Part shown: positions 1-11,518 of the stretch, piece after piece
Position numbering within the stretch: the stretch's first letter is position 1
Layout of the letters: every line of letters starts with the position of its first letter
Assembly: GCF_050624435.1 (NCBI RefSeq)
Contig: NC_134531.1
Coordinates: forward strand, 256,198,812-256,262,811
From: Tenrec ecaudatus
Lineage: Eukaryota; Chordata; Mammalia; Afrosoricida; Tenrecidae
Reading direction: 5' to 3'
Length of the DNA: 64,000 bases
Notes under the pieces: model-generated
Database searches by the model: none
What the model was told of the DNA's origin: nothing
Seen by the model: the letters and a program-made list of their open reading frames with translations, nothing else
Translations under genes and position numbers: made by a program

Positions 1-2283
1 TTTTAATTAATTGATAGATGTCATCTAGGCACAATGTTTATAACATATTAAATGAAAATTACATGTAAAAAAGGTTTTAATGACATCTAAAATGTTTATA
101 CTATCTAGTTACTTGCAGTATTTCAAAATTAGTATTTTTTAGGGGAGTGTTTATATATTGTAACAAATACTAACACAATAGGGTATCTATAATACAGAGA
201 TTTTAAATAATGATATTTTCTATATATACCATACAAATTAGCTTCTGGTAGAAAAATAAATGCTAGGGATTTAAAATAATTCAAATATTATTTTCCTTAG
301 CCCAATATTAATAAGATCAGCTCTCTTAAATGATATTTGAGGTGTGTGCATTGAAATTTTATCACCTTGCTAGCACCAAGTGTCTATGGGTGCTTGGGCC
401 CTGAAATGAACCCAGTGATTGGATAAGCATTTAGCCTTAATATGGCCTTGTAAAGACAGCAGTTAAAGAAGAAGAAAAACAGATCAGGCAAGGAGCACTG
501 GGATAGCCTTGTTTTCAATGGAATGCTGCACTGACAGATTGCACCTTTGACTGGCAACACAAACGCTTCCCTGTACGAATCAACCTTAATCCAAGCACTC
601 CCATATTAACCTCCTTTTCAGAGAAGCTGTTGATTATATCATTAGTTATATTCAAGGCTTGTTGCTTTAAATAAAGTTCATTGCCTTGAGATGTGCTGCT
701 TATTGTTGAGATAAACCACTTTTTCTTTTTAGACTAGATATTTTTTATTAAGGTGAGAAATTCCTCAGTTTTCCTGGCCTCCAATAAGGACTAGTCAATA
801 ATAGTGAGACACATAATAATAAAAGCTAGATGAAAATGCAACTACAATTATATATATGAAAGTTCATTATAATTTAATTCCATTTTACCATATATTGAAT
901 GGGACTGAATAATTAGATTTATTTTTTCCAAACTAATTAGTACAACTATGTTTCAGATTCATTTTAACATGGAAAAGAAAAAAATACTATTCAAAAGTCT
1001 GAAAAAATAGTGGTTGATAAGGAAAAAAATATACATGTCAGCATAATATATTCCTAGCCACCAAGTAATTCAGGTATGCTACTTCTGAGAAGAAAGGAAC
1101 AGCATTTAAACAGGGGGGGGGGGGCAGTAATAAAAGATCCGGATTTACAGCACACCAGCTGCTCCATGGAATACAATACTTGGATATCTATTTCCTATAA
1201 CCTCCAAATTCCACAGCCCCAAATGAATTCTTTCCAGTGCTGTTGATCTGTACTAGAGCAGCCAGCTTTTCTTTCTTCAGAGCAGTGGCTGCTGGGTCTC
1301 CTAACAGGGCCACTAACGCTGCATGCAGAATCGTGTAGGATGGTTCTACTCCATCCTACAGGGAAATTGTAAGTGGGAAATAGATTTCAGGACACAAAAT
1401 AACATTTCTGAAATCATTAACTTCAATGTGGCATCATTAAGTAATTTAAATTTTAAAATCTTGACATTCAATTGCTTTAAAAATAAAATGTTCAAATGAG
1501 ACCACGTAAAAAATGACCAAAAACAAACTGTTTAGTAGCATATTCTTTAACATTCATGAGTATTGTGCTTTGCAACATGATATAGTCTTCTAGATATCCA
1601 ATTTTCATGAAAACCACATATTTCAATTAATTTCATTTTAAAGTTACTGAATTTTAAAATGTACTTTAAATACTGACAATAACCTGTGAGTAAAATGACT
1701 TATAATGTTGTCTTGGGAGATAATCATAATAGAGGCTATTAGTGCTGAAAAATTATGTGGCACTGTACAGATTTAATTTCAAAAGGAAAAACTATCCTGA
1801 AACATCTAAATAAAATTAAAGTTGCATACCAAGATTTCAACTAGTATTTATGAGGCTGCAAGAAAGTTTTATGGAGACATGTTTTTATCAGCACGATTTA
1901 GGTCAGTCACAGCAATAAGATTACGGTACTCAGGAGTCATGTAGTTTTTCAGGTCTTCAGCTATGGAAAGCTGTAGTTCATGTGGGAAGTTAGTCCTCTG
2001 AACCAATTGCTTCCTAGTGTTTGAATGCCTTCAGTCACCTTTGCTCTGGTTGAATGAGACTAATAGTTGTATCTCACATGCTTTTTAGTACCCTATTCAC
2101 CAAAGGAGGATGTAGACCTTCTCATTTTAAACTCTGTTTTGTCAGTTGATCTAGATGTCCTCAAGACCTGTTCCTCAGCCTACAGAGCCAACAACTTAGT
2201 GTAATGAGTGTTTGCTTTGCTCCTCTGGCTGTGTCTCCTGTGAGCTCATAAAAATGTCTATAAAATATCTACAGGCAAATCTA

Positions 2284-2284
<1 letters not shown>
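1..2284. other. AT-rich non-coding stretch
   Basis: No open frame, splice-bounded exon or recognisable repeat is visible. It contains a run of 12 G at 1113-1124 and a perfect 10-bp hairpin at 1334-1360. The part at about 480-720 has higher sequence complexity than its surroundings and could be a conserved non-coding element, but nothing in one sequence proves it. Confidence 0.5.
1334..1360. repeat. Perfect 10-bp inverted repeat (hairpin)
   Basis: TGTAGGATGG at 1334-1343 is the exact reverse complement of CCATCCTACA at 1351-1360, with a 7-base loop between them. Part of it resembles the 'gttctactctgtcctataggg' portion of AfroSINEs, so it may be a decayed SINE end that became palindromic. Confidence 0.7.
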
Positions 2285-2359
<75 letters not shown>

Positions 2360-2374
2360 ATCTATCTATCTATC
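2285..2374. repeat. (TATC)n microsatellite
   Basis: About 22 copies of TATC, nearly perfect, with one interruption near 2360. A repeat this pure is probably polymorphic. Confidence 0.95.
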
Positions 2375-2559
2375 CGCCATCCTAAAGCCACTGCCAAAGT
2401 CTACATTTCAGTCAAATACTAAGTTGGTCTATTTAAATCAGTAATATCCATTGGATCCCTTCTCCTTAGAACAATTATGAGACCAATTTGGCAAATATGT
2501 CTGAAAGCAAAGGTGACAAACCAGGAAGCTGTGGGAAAACTGTCCATTAAAAATAGGAA

Positions 2560-3112
2560 AACACCCTGAATGGTTACGAGGAGGAGACCAGCCAGTCAGG
2601 GTGCAGTGGGCAACAATCAATGAAACAAAAAACATTCATCTAGTTCTTAATTGCTTCCTCCCCACCCCACTATCATGATCCCAATTCTACCTTACAAATC
2701 TTCCTAGACCAGTGGATGTACATTGGTACAGATTGGAACTGGAAACACAGGGAATTCAGGACAGATGATCCCTTTAGGATGAGTGCTGATACCTGGAGGG
2801 TGAAGGGAAGGTAGGGTAGAAAGGGGAAACAAATTACAGGGATCTACCTATAACCTCCTCCCTGGAGGCTGGACAACAGAAAAGTGGGTGAAGGGAGATG
2901 TTGGAAAGTGTAAGATATGACAAGGAGGGAGGGAAAGTGGACAGCAAGGGGAGTAAATGAGGACCTGACACCAAGGATTCAAGTAGAAAGCAAATGTTTT
3001 GAGAATGTTGAGGGAAACAAATGTACAAATGTGCTTGACACACAATGGAAGGATGTATGGTTTGTGATAAGAGTTGTATGAGCCCCCAATGAAATTATTA
3101 AAAAAAAGAAAT
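2560..3112 (+). mobile_element. L1-type 3'UTR copy A1 (5'-truncated)
   Basis: This matches the other copies of the same family in the window (4350-5390, 15191-15506, 41221-42617, 52689-53237, and antisense 36376-36928). Shared landmarks are 'tatcatgatcccaattctaccttacaaatc', the 'gtgggtgaagggagat' block, and a 3' end of 'aagagttgtatgagcccccaat' followed by an A-rich tail at 3100-3112. The polyadenylation signal is mutated here (AATGAA for AATAAA). The short minus-strand frames across it are chance. Assignment to L1 follows from the copy at 41221, which is joined to L1 ORF1 and ORF2 sequence. Confidence 0.8.
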
Positions 3113-4349
3113 AGGATATTAATGGAAAGCTGGAAATTTCTGAACCAGAGTGGGAATAGCTTTGGTCACCAAATAATTTGAGTATAAAAAATTTGTTCTG
3201 TAAACATTGACTTAAAGCACAATAAACTATGTTTATAAGATAGCAAAAGTTGTTTACTTCTAATAAAATTTATTTTCCTTCAGAAAAGATACACACACAC
3301 ACATATACTAGGAGACACTGAATTGTAGTTGACATAATGGCATCTAAGATTACAAAACCTTAAAGAGGTCTCATCATAGCCTTTAATGAAATATAAGTAT
3401 ATTTTTATGAAATATAAAATATCTTAAAATACATAGATAAAAATCTAAGTCAGCACTATTAGTAGTGCATTTTGAGTCAAAGGGAGATCATTTAATTCTC
3501 ACATCATAAATCATTAAAGAAAGGAAGTGTAATGCTGAAGATTGGGACCTCCTAGAGATGGGAAAATGAACTCCTCACTTCAGCATATCCCAGATGATAT
3601 CCAAGGCTCCTTAAGTCTGAAATCAATTTTAGGACATGACAATATGTCTGACAGCACAGCTGCTTGGGGAATACGCTTACTGAAACTTTGGTCTATGTTA
3701 TCCAATGTGGCTCATCTCTGTCAGAGATCTTTGACCTTCCTGGCGACATTACTCATTTATCTTTTTCCCCAAGCCATGAGACCACAAGGGTGTCTATGAG
3801 AGTCATAGTATGAAAGGAATAGGACAAGGGAAGAATTCCATTGTCTAGCTGTTTATTTATTTTTCTATCAACTAATTACACAGAGGACTTTGGATAGAAT
3901 GAATAATGTAGATCTTGTCTAAGAGTAAATTAAATATTGAAGGAAGTTCAGTCTATTTTGACATCTCAATTAAGCTGAAAAAAACCCACCATAAAACACA
4001 AACTATTATTCAAACATTTCCCTTGCAATATTAAAAGTGTAGCATTACTATTCTCACAAGTGCAAATAGAAAGTACGATGTAGGGCATAGGTTTGAGGTA
4101 AATAGATATGGCTTAAATATCATCATCACAATCTGGGAAATCTTATCTTAATTATACTTGTTTTCCACCTAACAGACTTAGCCGGAAAACACTCCTAAAG
4201 GCCAACAAACAGTCCTTGAATTACTACAAGCTTTTCTCTTTTATTGTTTTGTGTTGTGGCTTTTTTTTGTCATTGGATTTTTGTTGTTGTTGTTTTATTT
4301 TGTTGTTGTTGCTTGGTTTTGCTCTGTCTTGTTTTTGTGCATGTTATTA
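3113..4349. other. Non-coding stretch without recognised elements
   Basis: It is AT-rich. A short (AC)n run lies at 3291-3305 and a T/TTG-rich tract at about 4258-4335, immediately before the next L1 end. I see no gene. Confidence 0.5.
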
Positions 4350-5390
4350 TCTCCACAGGTCTGTCTAAATAAGATAGGCTGGATGAACAATCTGGAGAAG
4401 AAAACAACAGGACCTACAGTTCCTGGGGGACATGGGAGAGGGGGAGGTGAGTGGAAAGGAAGTGGTGTTAACAAACCCAAGGACAAGGGAACAAGTGAAC
4501 CAAATCGGTGGTGAGGAGGGTGTAGGAGACCTGGTAGGTTGTGATCAAGGGTAATGAAACCAAGAGGAATTACTGAAACCCAAATGAAGGCTGAGCATGA
4601 TAGTGGGACAAGAGGAAAGTACAAGGAAATAGAGGAAAGAGCCAGGAGGCAAAGGGCATTTAAAGAGGTCTAAATAAAGGCATGTACATATGTAAATATA
4701 TTTATATATGAGGATGGGGAAATAGACTTATATACATATATTTATAGATTTAGTATTTAGGTAGCAGATGGATATTGGGCCTCCACTCAAGTACTCCCTC
4801 AATGCAAGAATACTTTGTTCTATTAAACTGGCATTCCATGATGCTCACCTTCCCGGCACAATCGCTGAAGACAAAGTGGGTACATAAGCAAATGTGGTGA
4901 TGAAAGCTGATGGAGCTCTGTGATCAAAAGATACAGAATCTAGGGTCCTAAAGACTTGAAGGTAAACAAGCAGTCTTCTAGGTCAGAAGCAACAAAGCCC
5001 ACATCGAAGAAGCACACCAGCCTGTGTGATCATGAGGTACTGGAGGGATCGATTATCATGCATCAAAGAAAAAAAAAAAGCATAAGATCTACATATAACC
5101 TCCTACCTGGGCGATGGACAACAGAAAAGTGGGTGAAGGGAGATGTCAGACAGCATAAGAAATGACAAAATAATAATTTATAAATTATGAAGGATTCATT
5201 AGGGAGCGGGGAGCGAGGAGGTCGGATGGAAAAATGAGGAACTGATGCCAGGGATTTACATGGAGATCAAATGTTTTGAAAATGATGAGTGTAAGGAATG
5301 TACAAATGTGCTTTATACAATTGATGTAAGTATGGATTATGATAAGAGTTGTATGAGCCCCCAATAAAATGATTTTAAAAATTAGGGGTT
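4350..5390 (+). mobile_element. L1-type 3'UTR copy A2 (about 1 kb)
   Basis: This long copy of the family starts near 'gtctaaataagataggctggatgaacaatctgg'. It runs through 'gcagatggatattgggcctccactcaag' and ends in 'gagttgtatgagcccccaataaaatg' plus an A-rich tail, with an intact AATAAA near 5364. An internal block present in other copies (the polypyrimidine 'tttcctctagtt...ccaattctacc' part) is missing between about 5060 and 5085, where an A-run sits. The minus-strand frame at 4295-4624 is a chance frame. Confidence 0.85.
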
Positions 5391-6200
5391 ATTGCACAAA
5401 ATTTTTGTCTAAACTTAAGTTGGTTAATATGAGACCTGCATTATGCTTCCAGATATTGAAAGGGTCATTTGATTAACAAAGTGATTTTTTTAGCATACAG
5501 CTTTTCATTCATTAATTGAAAAAGTCCTACAGGTGCCACAGTCTACTATATATTCGGGACACAGAATGTATAAGAGAAGGTGCCTCTGATCTATGAGTTT
5601 ATAGTTATGAAGAGAAGCATGAAAATTACTAACAAAAATTATGTTTACACAGCTATAAGTATAACATAAAGAATTGGAAACATTATTGCTAGCGGGAATA
5701 ATAGAGGGATCAAACAGTGGAAACGCACATCACCAAATTCATTTAATTTTAGCTTATTGATAATTAATTTTTTTCTATTCCAATCCCCCAAGTGGGATAA
5801 AGTGGAATTTGTGAATCATTTATAGGCTACTTACATTCTCATATTATTATATTATATTCAATACTATATTTTTATGCAACACTCATAGTGTTGATGAGGT
5901 GTTACTTTAGAAACTGTCTGAAGTGTATGTTTATGATCACTAGATTGGAAGAACTCGATATTGGGTTGTAAGAGCACCTTGATTTTTGTTTCATTCCTTA
6001 TTAAATGGATAGGGTGAAATCAAATGGCCAGTGTCTTTGGTGAAGACTTTAGACCAATTAAATTTATTATTCAGACCAAATTAATCACTTGGAAATATGT
6101 ATTTTATTATGGAGATCAAGTTGGTAAGCTTCATGTGAGTGATAGTGTGGGGCACGGGTGTGCAACTGCTAGAATCAGCAGAGTAAAAGTTAAAAAAAGC
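5391..6200. other. AT-rich non-coding stretch
   Basis: I see no gene and recognise no repeat. A short plus-strand frame at 6024-6221 runs into the LTR and shows no coding features. Confidence 0.45.
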
Positions 6201-6727
6201 TGTATGAAAACCGGCGTTTGAGGTATCCCTTGGTTTCAGTTTCGGTTTCAGTATGCCTTGGTTTCGGTTTCGGTTTCAAATTCCTGGTCACTGATGCAAC
6301 TCATCACCTGATTCAACCTAACCAATGGGACACATCACCTGATGATGCCTTAGCCAATAGAGTTCGAGTAACAGCCCACCAGTGACTGACCAATCAGAAA
6401 AGCACGCGCAAACCAACTCACCAATCACTGCTGGACAATGCTGGAGCCAGAAGTTTTCTCCAATAAGTTTAAAGAACAGCAACCCTGGACTGCCCCTTGC
6501 CCTGCCCCTTGCCCCGCCCCTTGCCCCTGGCCCTATAGAAACCCGGAGAACAAAACACTCCGGGCTGATTCACTTTTGGAAGCTGGCTTCCCGCTGAGCT
6601 GGGCAGTGGAGGAAGGAAGCGCTAGCTCAAGCTAGCTAATAAACTCATTTTGTCGCTTTTGCATCTCAACTGGTCGTATTCTTCCGTGAGCCCAAGGTAA
6701 GCTTGCCTTCCATCCCCGAATCTAACA
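6201..6727 (+). mobile_element. Solo LTR, gammaretrovirus (ERV1)-like
   Basis: The promoter layout of a retroviral LTR is visible. There are CCAAT boxes at 6322, 6354, 6390 and 6421, a C-rich direct-repeat block with a GC box (GCCCCGCCCC) at 6511-6520, a TATA-like TATAGAA at 6534-6540, and AATAAA at 6638-6643. A T-rich 'R/U5' part follows. The U3 start holds a GTTTC array. No internal retroviral sequence or second LTR follows, so it looks solo. The exact ends and a target duplication could not be fixed: the last CA is at 6726-6727, and possible TG starts are 6201, 6205 and 6219. The base composition is much more GC-rich than its surroundings. Confidence 0.7.
6238..6277 (+). promoter_or_regulatory. 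ISRE-like GTTTC array in LTR U3
   Basis: AGTTTCGGTTTCAG at 6238-6251 fits the interferon-stimulated response element core AGTTTCNNTTTC exactly. A second array, GGTTTCGGTTTCGGTTTC, lies at 6260-6277. On the other strand they read GAAACCGAAAC, the IRF/ISGF3 half-site pattern. That the LTR responds to interferon is inference. Confidence 0.5.
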
Positions 6728-7386
6728 ATAGGTGTATGGACTATTGTACTGTTCAAGTAAAGTGGAAAATGGGAGGGCTGATTTTGGGGAAAAACATTTT
6801 TAAAATGAAGCTAGAACTCAGTGTAGATATCAGAGAAAACTATTTATGGGTGCTTGTGGTGAGCGAAAACCCACGGTCTCAGTGTCAGTTCTCCATCGTA
6901 ATGAGCAGGATGAAGAGAGGAGCACAGTCGGAGAGGATTTTGTAGGCTGTCGTCTCCATGAAACCCATTGCCACGCCCTCTTCCACGGCTGTCTGCAGAG
7001 TGGCTGAGGCCTCCTCACTGCTGTGCATGCTCCTAGTCACCAAGCACTGACTGCAGGGCCATCAGCGCCGGGAAGAAAAGCCCAGTTCAGGTTTTGAAAT
7101 TCTGATTTCTGATCTTCAAACAAAAGTTTTTTTCAGTTTTTGAAATATTTAACCTAGTGCTCAAGATTAGTTTACAACGCCATTAGGTAACTCTTGATTC
7201 CGGAAGAACAAAGGAGCAAAGGGGGGAGAGCAGCCATTGAAGTGAAATAATTTGCAAAGATGAAACATAAAACAATCATGGTTTTGGTGACAAAGGTGCA
7301 TAGAATGTTTTCCTTGGAGGAAATGAGAATCGGCATTTAAGTAGTTGTTACTTGCTAATGAGGCTGCACCAATGGGCTCAAACATA
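6728..7386. other. Non-coding stretch with a GC-rich, codon-like patch
   Basis: Between about 6890 and 7080 the sequence is GC-rich. On the minus strand it is open for about 50 codons in a frame ending at a TGA near 6894, with peptide features such as SSEEASATLQTAVEEG. I do not recognise the product. It may be part of a processed pseudogene or an old transposon. The longest listed frame (6830-7018, minus) is a different, probably chance, frame. Confidence 0.35.
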
Positions 7387-7470
7387 GCGATTGTAAGGAT
7401 GATGCAGGACCAGACAGTGTTTCCTTCTGCGGTACATGTCGTACATTCTGTTGTACATGCGGCAGCTGGT
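7387..7470 (+). mobile_element. RTE LINE 3' end fragment
   Basis: It reads 'cgattgtaaggatgatgcagg', 'cagacagtgtttccttctg' and 'cattctgttgtacat', matching the last part of the afrotherian RTE LINE shared with the copies ending near 13168, 17975, 31672 and 59975. The final 'ctatgagtcggaa' part is missing. Confidence 0.7.
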
Positions 7471-7999
7471 CAGATCTGACTAGATGTTATCTAACAAGAA
7501 CAAAAATAAAACGTTGTGTTTTTTTTTAAATTAGAGGTAAATAAAACAATGAGAGTATAAGGCACAACAACATTTTGATGATATATTTAAAGAACAAACT
7601 TGTTCTGAAAAAGATGTATTAATATAGACATATTTATAAGCAAACATAATATGAAAGTCATCCTTTTGATAAATATTTGTGTCAAGCATCCAAAACTCAT
7701 AATCTAGTGGGACAAATCTTATAAAACACAGAGAAGCATACACATATGTACAAAACACAATAATAGCATAATATTACATAATAATAGGAATAACATAAAT
7801 TTACTCAAAACTTGTTAAAGAAAAGAGAACATAAAAAAATTCTGCTTGAATTTTGCAGGCCAAATTCTAAGAAAATATGTAAAATTTCGAACGATTTAGA
7901 TTAATCAAGAAACGCTAATCTAATTCTGTCATGCCACACTGTTGAACTCAGTGATAATCATTGTTCTCAGAGTAATGAAAAGCATGCTATGCAAAGATG

Positions 8000-8102
8000 C
8001 CCACGTATATCCACGTATTATCCACGCATATCCACGTATACCCATGTATATCCACATATATCCACATATACCCACATATATCCACATATATTCACGTATA
8101 TG
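8000..8102. repeat. 10-bp minisatellite (ATATCCACGT)n
   Basis: About ten imperfect copies of a 10-bp unit ATATCCACGT or ATATCCACAT in a row. Variants change ACGT to ACAT or ATGT, consistent with CpG decay. One unit has an extra T. Confidence 0.85.
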
Positions 8103-8770
8103 GTGAGTGACTAATGGACAGTGGAGGGGACAGGGGAAAGGTAAAGAAGGAACAGGGCTGGAAAAAGCAAAATTAAGCCCAATCCCTTTTGATACAAAAT
8201 GGCGTCTTTAAACATAGTATAGAAAATAATTTAAATTATTTTGCCTAATTGGTACTTTAGTGAAAAAGACAAAAATATGGAAGTGTTAGTCTAATTACTG
8301 TTAGAAATGAAATATTTCCCCCTTTTTAATGTTATTAATACAGATTTGAGCATTACTACAAGGTATGTTGAGCATTTGGACTGGTGAGGGCATCAGTTCA
8401 TTCAGCAAATTTAATCATAATTTTGCATTAAAATAATATTTGTAAACAAAGGCACTATGAAGATGAAGAAGCATGACTACAAGTCATAAAAGTTATAAAA
8501 ATATACTCATTATAAACAATTTTACATGACCAAATGTATTTTCTGCTAGAAGAATTCAGATTATGAATTTTATATAAAAATTGACATGTCAATAAGCAGG
8601 GATTGTTGAATCAACTAACAAAAGAAAAACTTATGTATATTCATATGTATGTTTACATGTATATAAATTTGCTTTTACTCTAGAGAAACAATCCAATGGC
8701 TTTTTTTTTTTTTTTAAAAAAGAGGGTTTTTAAAAATTCAAGGAAATCCCATGCTTTTCTACTTTTAGAG

Positions 8771-8795
8771 GCACGCGTGCGCGCGTGTGTGTGTT
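8771..8795. repeat. Alternating CG/TG tract
   Basis: GCACGCGTGCGCGCGTGTGT and following bases are alternating purine-pyrimidine, rich in CpG in otherwise CpG-poor sequence. Such tracts can adopt Z-DNA. Confidence 0.75.
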
Positions 8796-8914
8796 CTGAA
8801 GAACTGTTATTGTATTGAGGACATCAGGAAGTTAGAAAAATAATCTTGTGCTGTTTGTCCACTTAAGATATGGACAAAAAGCCACTATTAATTTGTCACA
8901 GAGCCGTGGTTTAC

Positions 8915-9740
8915 CTGTTGCAGATCGCCCTTGCTGGAAAGGTTTCAGCAGAGCTTTGAGACTAAGACAGACAGAAGAAGGACCTGACTTGACAATACAC
9001 TTCTGAAAATTTTATCTGGGGAAAATTGTATGAGTATCAGCAGAGCGTGGTCTGATGCTGTGCTGAAATGTAAGTCTTTCTGATTGGAAGTTACTCAAAA
9101 TAGAACAGGGAAAGAGAAGAGTCCTCAAAGTGGAGTTTAAATTAATGATGCGATGCAGTGAAATGGACCTTCATCTGCTCATGTGGAATGACTAAAAGTG
9201 AGAAGGAATTACTGCAAGCGTTCTTCAGTAACTGAAATGTACCAAGTATAAATCTAGGACAATTTTAAGTTGTCAGAAAGGAAATAGAACTCATAAACAG
9301 CTTGGGCATTACCCCTCTGAAACGGACTACTATTAGCCATTTTGAATAAGAACCAGTGTATGCTCTACCGAAGCAGGAATGACACGTTGTGTATGGAAAG
9401 CATCACAGTCATTATCAGACATAACCTTTCAAGACTCATGCTGGAGCCCAACAATAATGGAGAGCAAAATACACACACTTCTCAAAGGAAAACCAGTTAC
9501 CAACCAATAATGTCAAAGATGAATAAATTGCAGTTTTCTGCTAATATTCACTGTCTAAAATTAATGAAAGATGCAATCCAGAGACATTGGCAATTGATAG
9601 TAATTGGAAAGGCAAAGTTGGAGGCAAAGAAAGATCACGACTTTGATGATGGAAACCACATTGAAGAACACATGATAGAATTTTGCAAGACAAGTGACCT
9701 ATTCATTTGAAATACACTTTTTTGGAGAACATAAGCAGTG
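8915..9740 (+). mobile_element. RTE LINE, 5' region and endonuclease remnant
   Basis: The 5' leader landmarks are visible: 'cagagctttgagactaagacagac', 'agaaggacctga', 'cttcatctgctcatgtggaatgact'. They are followed by a decayed AP-type endonuclease. The open frame at 9342-9710 is a relic of that endonuclease. Near its end the residues IGKAKLEAKK and EEHMIEFCKTSDLFI correspond to the family's GDWNAKVG and RMIEFCKTN blocks, with the catalytic D and N lost. Copies of the leader occur again at 9765 and 10056. The element stops before the endonuclease C-terminus. Confidence 0.75.
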
Positions 9741-9900
9741 ATTAAAACTGTGTACATTGGAAACTACAAACGTCTGTCAGTTTGTCTTACTGGAGTGGCT
9801 TGTGTGTTGCTGTGATGCTGGAAGTTCTGTCACTAGTATTTCATAGACCAGTAGGGTCATCCACGTGAACAGGTGTCAGTACAGCTGTCAGTCTAAGAAC

Positions 9901-10055
9901 ATATTATGATTTGATTGTGTACTTCAGAGGAATTAGCCACAAAAATTCCTGTGGATGTATAAAAATTTTACAACTCATCTTGATATGATTGAACTATTGA
10001 ATTGTATGATATATGGATAAAGTGCCAATAAAACCGTTAAAAATAAAAAAAACAC
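9901..10055 (+). mobile_element. Short retroposon tail inserted in RTE leader
   Basis: This 155-bp block separates two adjoining parts of the RTE leader. It ends in AATAAA (10027-10032) and an A-rich tail to 10053, as expected for a reverse-transcribed insertion. I do not recognise its family. Confidence 0.5.
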
Positions 10056-10936
10056 CTATTGATAACATTGCAATATTGGCAGCTATAGGAAATCTCATGA
10101 ATAGCAGCAAAACAATGTCAGAGATAATGCCATTACATGAGTCCCCAAGGTTAGAAGGCACAGAGTGTGACTGAGGAAGAGTTCTCTTTGGAAAGTAGAG
10201 TCAACAATCCTGGTTTAGATGGAGTAAAGCCTCCAGGTGTAAAACCTTCTGGATCTTCATCAGCTGTTAGAGCATGGCTCCAACTGAGAAAACAGCTATA
10301 AATGTCAGCTACTAATTGGAAATTGGAATGTATGCAGTATTAATCTAGGATAATTGGAAGTAGTTAACAAGTCTGGGCATTCAGGAGCTGAAATGGACTG
10401 CCATGAACCCTTTTTAATCAGAAAACCACATGGTTTACTATTCTAGAAATGACAAAATCAAGAGTAATAGTGTTGCATTCATCATCAAAATGAGCATATG
10501 AAGGTCTATTTTGAAGTGTATTGCTATCTGTGATAGGACAATGTCTATTTTCATACAAGGTAATCCAATCAACACAACTATTATTCAAATTTATGTACCA
10601 ATCTTTAAAGTTAGTGATGACAAAATTGCAGATTTATACCAACATATTCCTGAAATTGATCAAACATGAAATTAAGATGTATTGGTAATTTTTAGCAATT
10701 GGAATGCAAAGTTTGGGAAGAAAGGAAGAAGAAAAATTAGTTGAAAATTATGGTCTTAGTGACAGAAATGAAACTGGAGTTAGGATGATAGCATTTTGCA
10801 AAACCAACAATTTTTTTATAGTAAATGTCTTTTATCAGCAACACAAATGGCAATGATACACATGGACTTCTCCATATGGAATATGTACAGTGGTTGATTC
10901 AAATAATTTAACAACTGGTTCTCTGTCTTAATGGTC

Positions 10937-10956
10937 TTTCTCTCTCTCTCTCTCTC

Positions 10957-11026
<70 letters not shown>
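10937..11026. repeat. (TC)n-(TA)n microsatellite
   Basis: About 11 TC units are followed by about 33 TA units without interruption. Pure TA of this length is unstable and can extrude cruciforms. Confidence 0.95.
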
Positions 11027-11027
<1 letters not shown>

Positions 11028-11029
11028 CA

Positions 11030-11518
11030 GATCAAATCTATAAGTCCAATTTTAGCCCATATGTCTGATACCAATCTATACAGTCCTCTGCAGACTCACA
11101 AGACACGTGTAATGATGCCAAATTCAGGATGATTACAGGGGTCAGTGGGTTGAAAGTCTTTGGATCCAGTGTCGTTGGAAGCATGTCAGCACTGGCAGGA
11201 ATCTCCATGTGGCTTCTCCAGTTCCCAGGGCATGGGGTCTATCAGAATACTGCCATGTGTCTTGGCAGTAGAGCATCTCAGAGAGTGAGTGCTGTCATTA
11301 AAGGTCTCCAAAGGAGTGAGCAGAGTGATATTGTCTCCTGCCTCCAAGAAGGAATACCGGATGTCCCAGATTTCTTAGGAGAAGGTCATGCCCACACAGA
11401 GGCCTCATTAGCTATGATCCGATTGGCAGACTAGACTCCACCCCTTAACTCCTATTACTTTTATGTCCCAAATTGACACAAGATTATGTAACTACCACCA
11501 GGACTAAAGGGGTTACTT
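11030..11518 (-). mobile_element. ERVL-type LTR, antisense, inside RTE R4
   Basis: Blocks such as 'gcagactagactccaccccttaactcc', 'atgtcccaaattgacacaagattatgtaactacc' and 'cacacagaggcctcattagctatgatcc' correspond to antisense MLT2/ERVL-like LTR sequence. The similar block 'caggttgtactccaccctag' follows the provirus at 23130. RTE sequence lies on both sides. The 101-residue plus-strand frame at 11129-11434 falls in this non-coding LTR and is chance. Confidence 0.5.

Larger units (their letters stand above)
7471..8914. other. AT-rich stretch with two simple repeats
   Basis: Apart from the 10-bp minisatellite at 8000-8102 and the CG/TG run at 8771-8795, I recognise nothing. The frame at 7531-7758 (minus) is AT-rich and has no family likeness. 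Confidence 0.45.

Noticed and set aside
2285-2374. Regular TATC spacing considered as a CRISPR-like array
   Set aside because: It is a simple tetranucleotide microsatellite with no spacers, in a mammalian context.
11129-11434. 101-residue plus-strand frame with balanced composition
   Set aside because: It falls inside an antisense ERVL-type LTR, which is non-coding, between two parts of an RTE.
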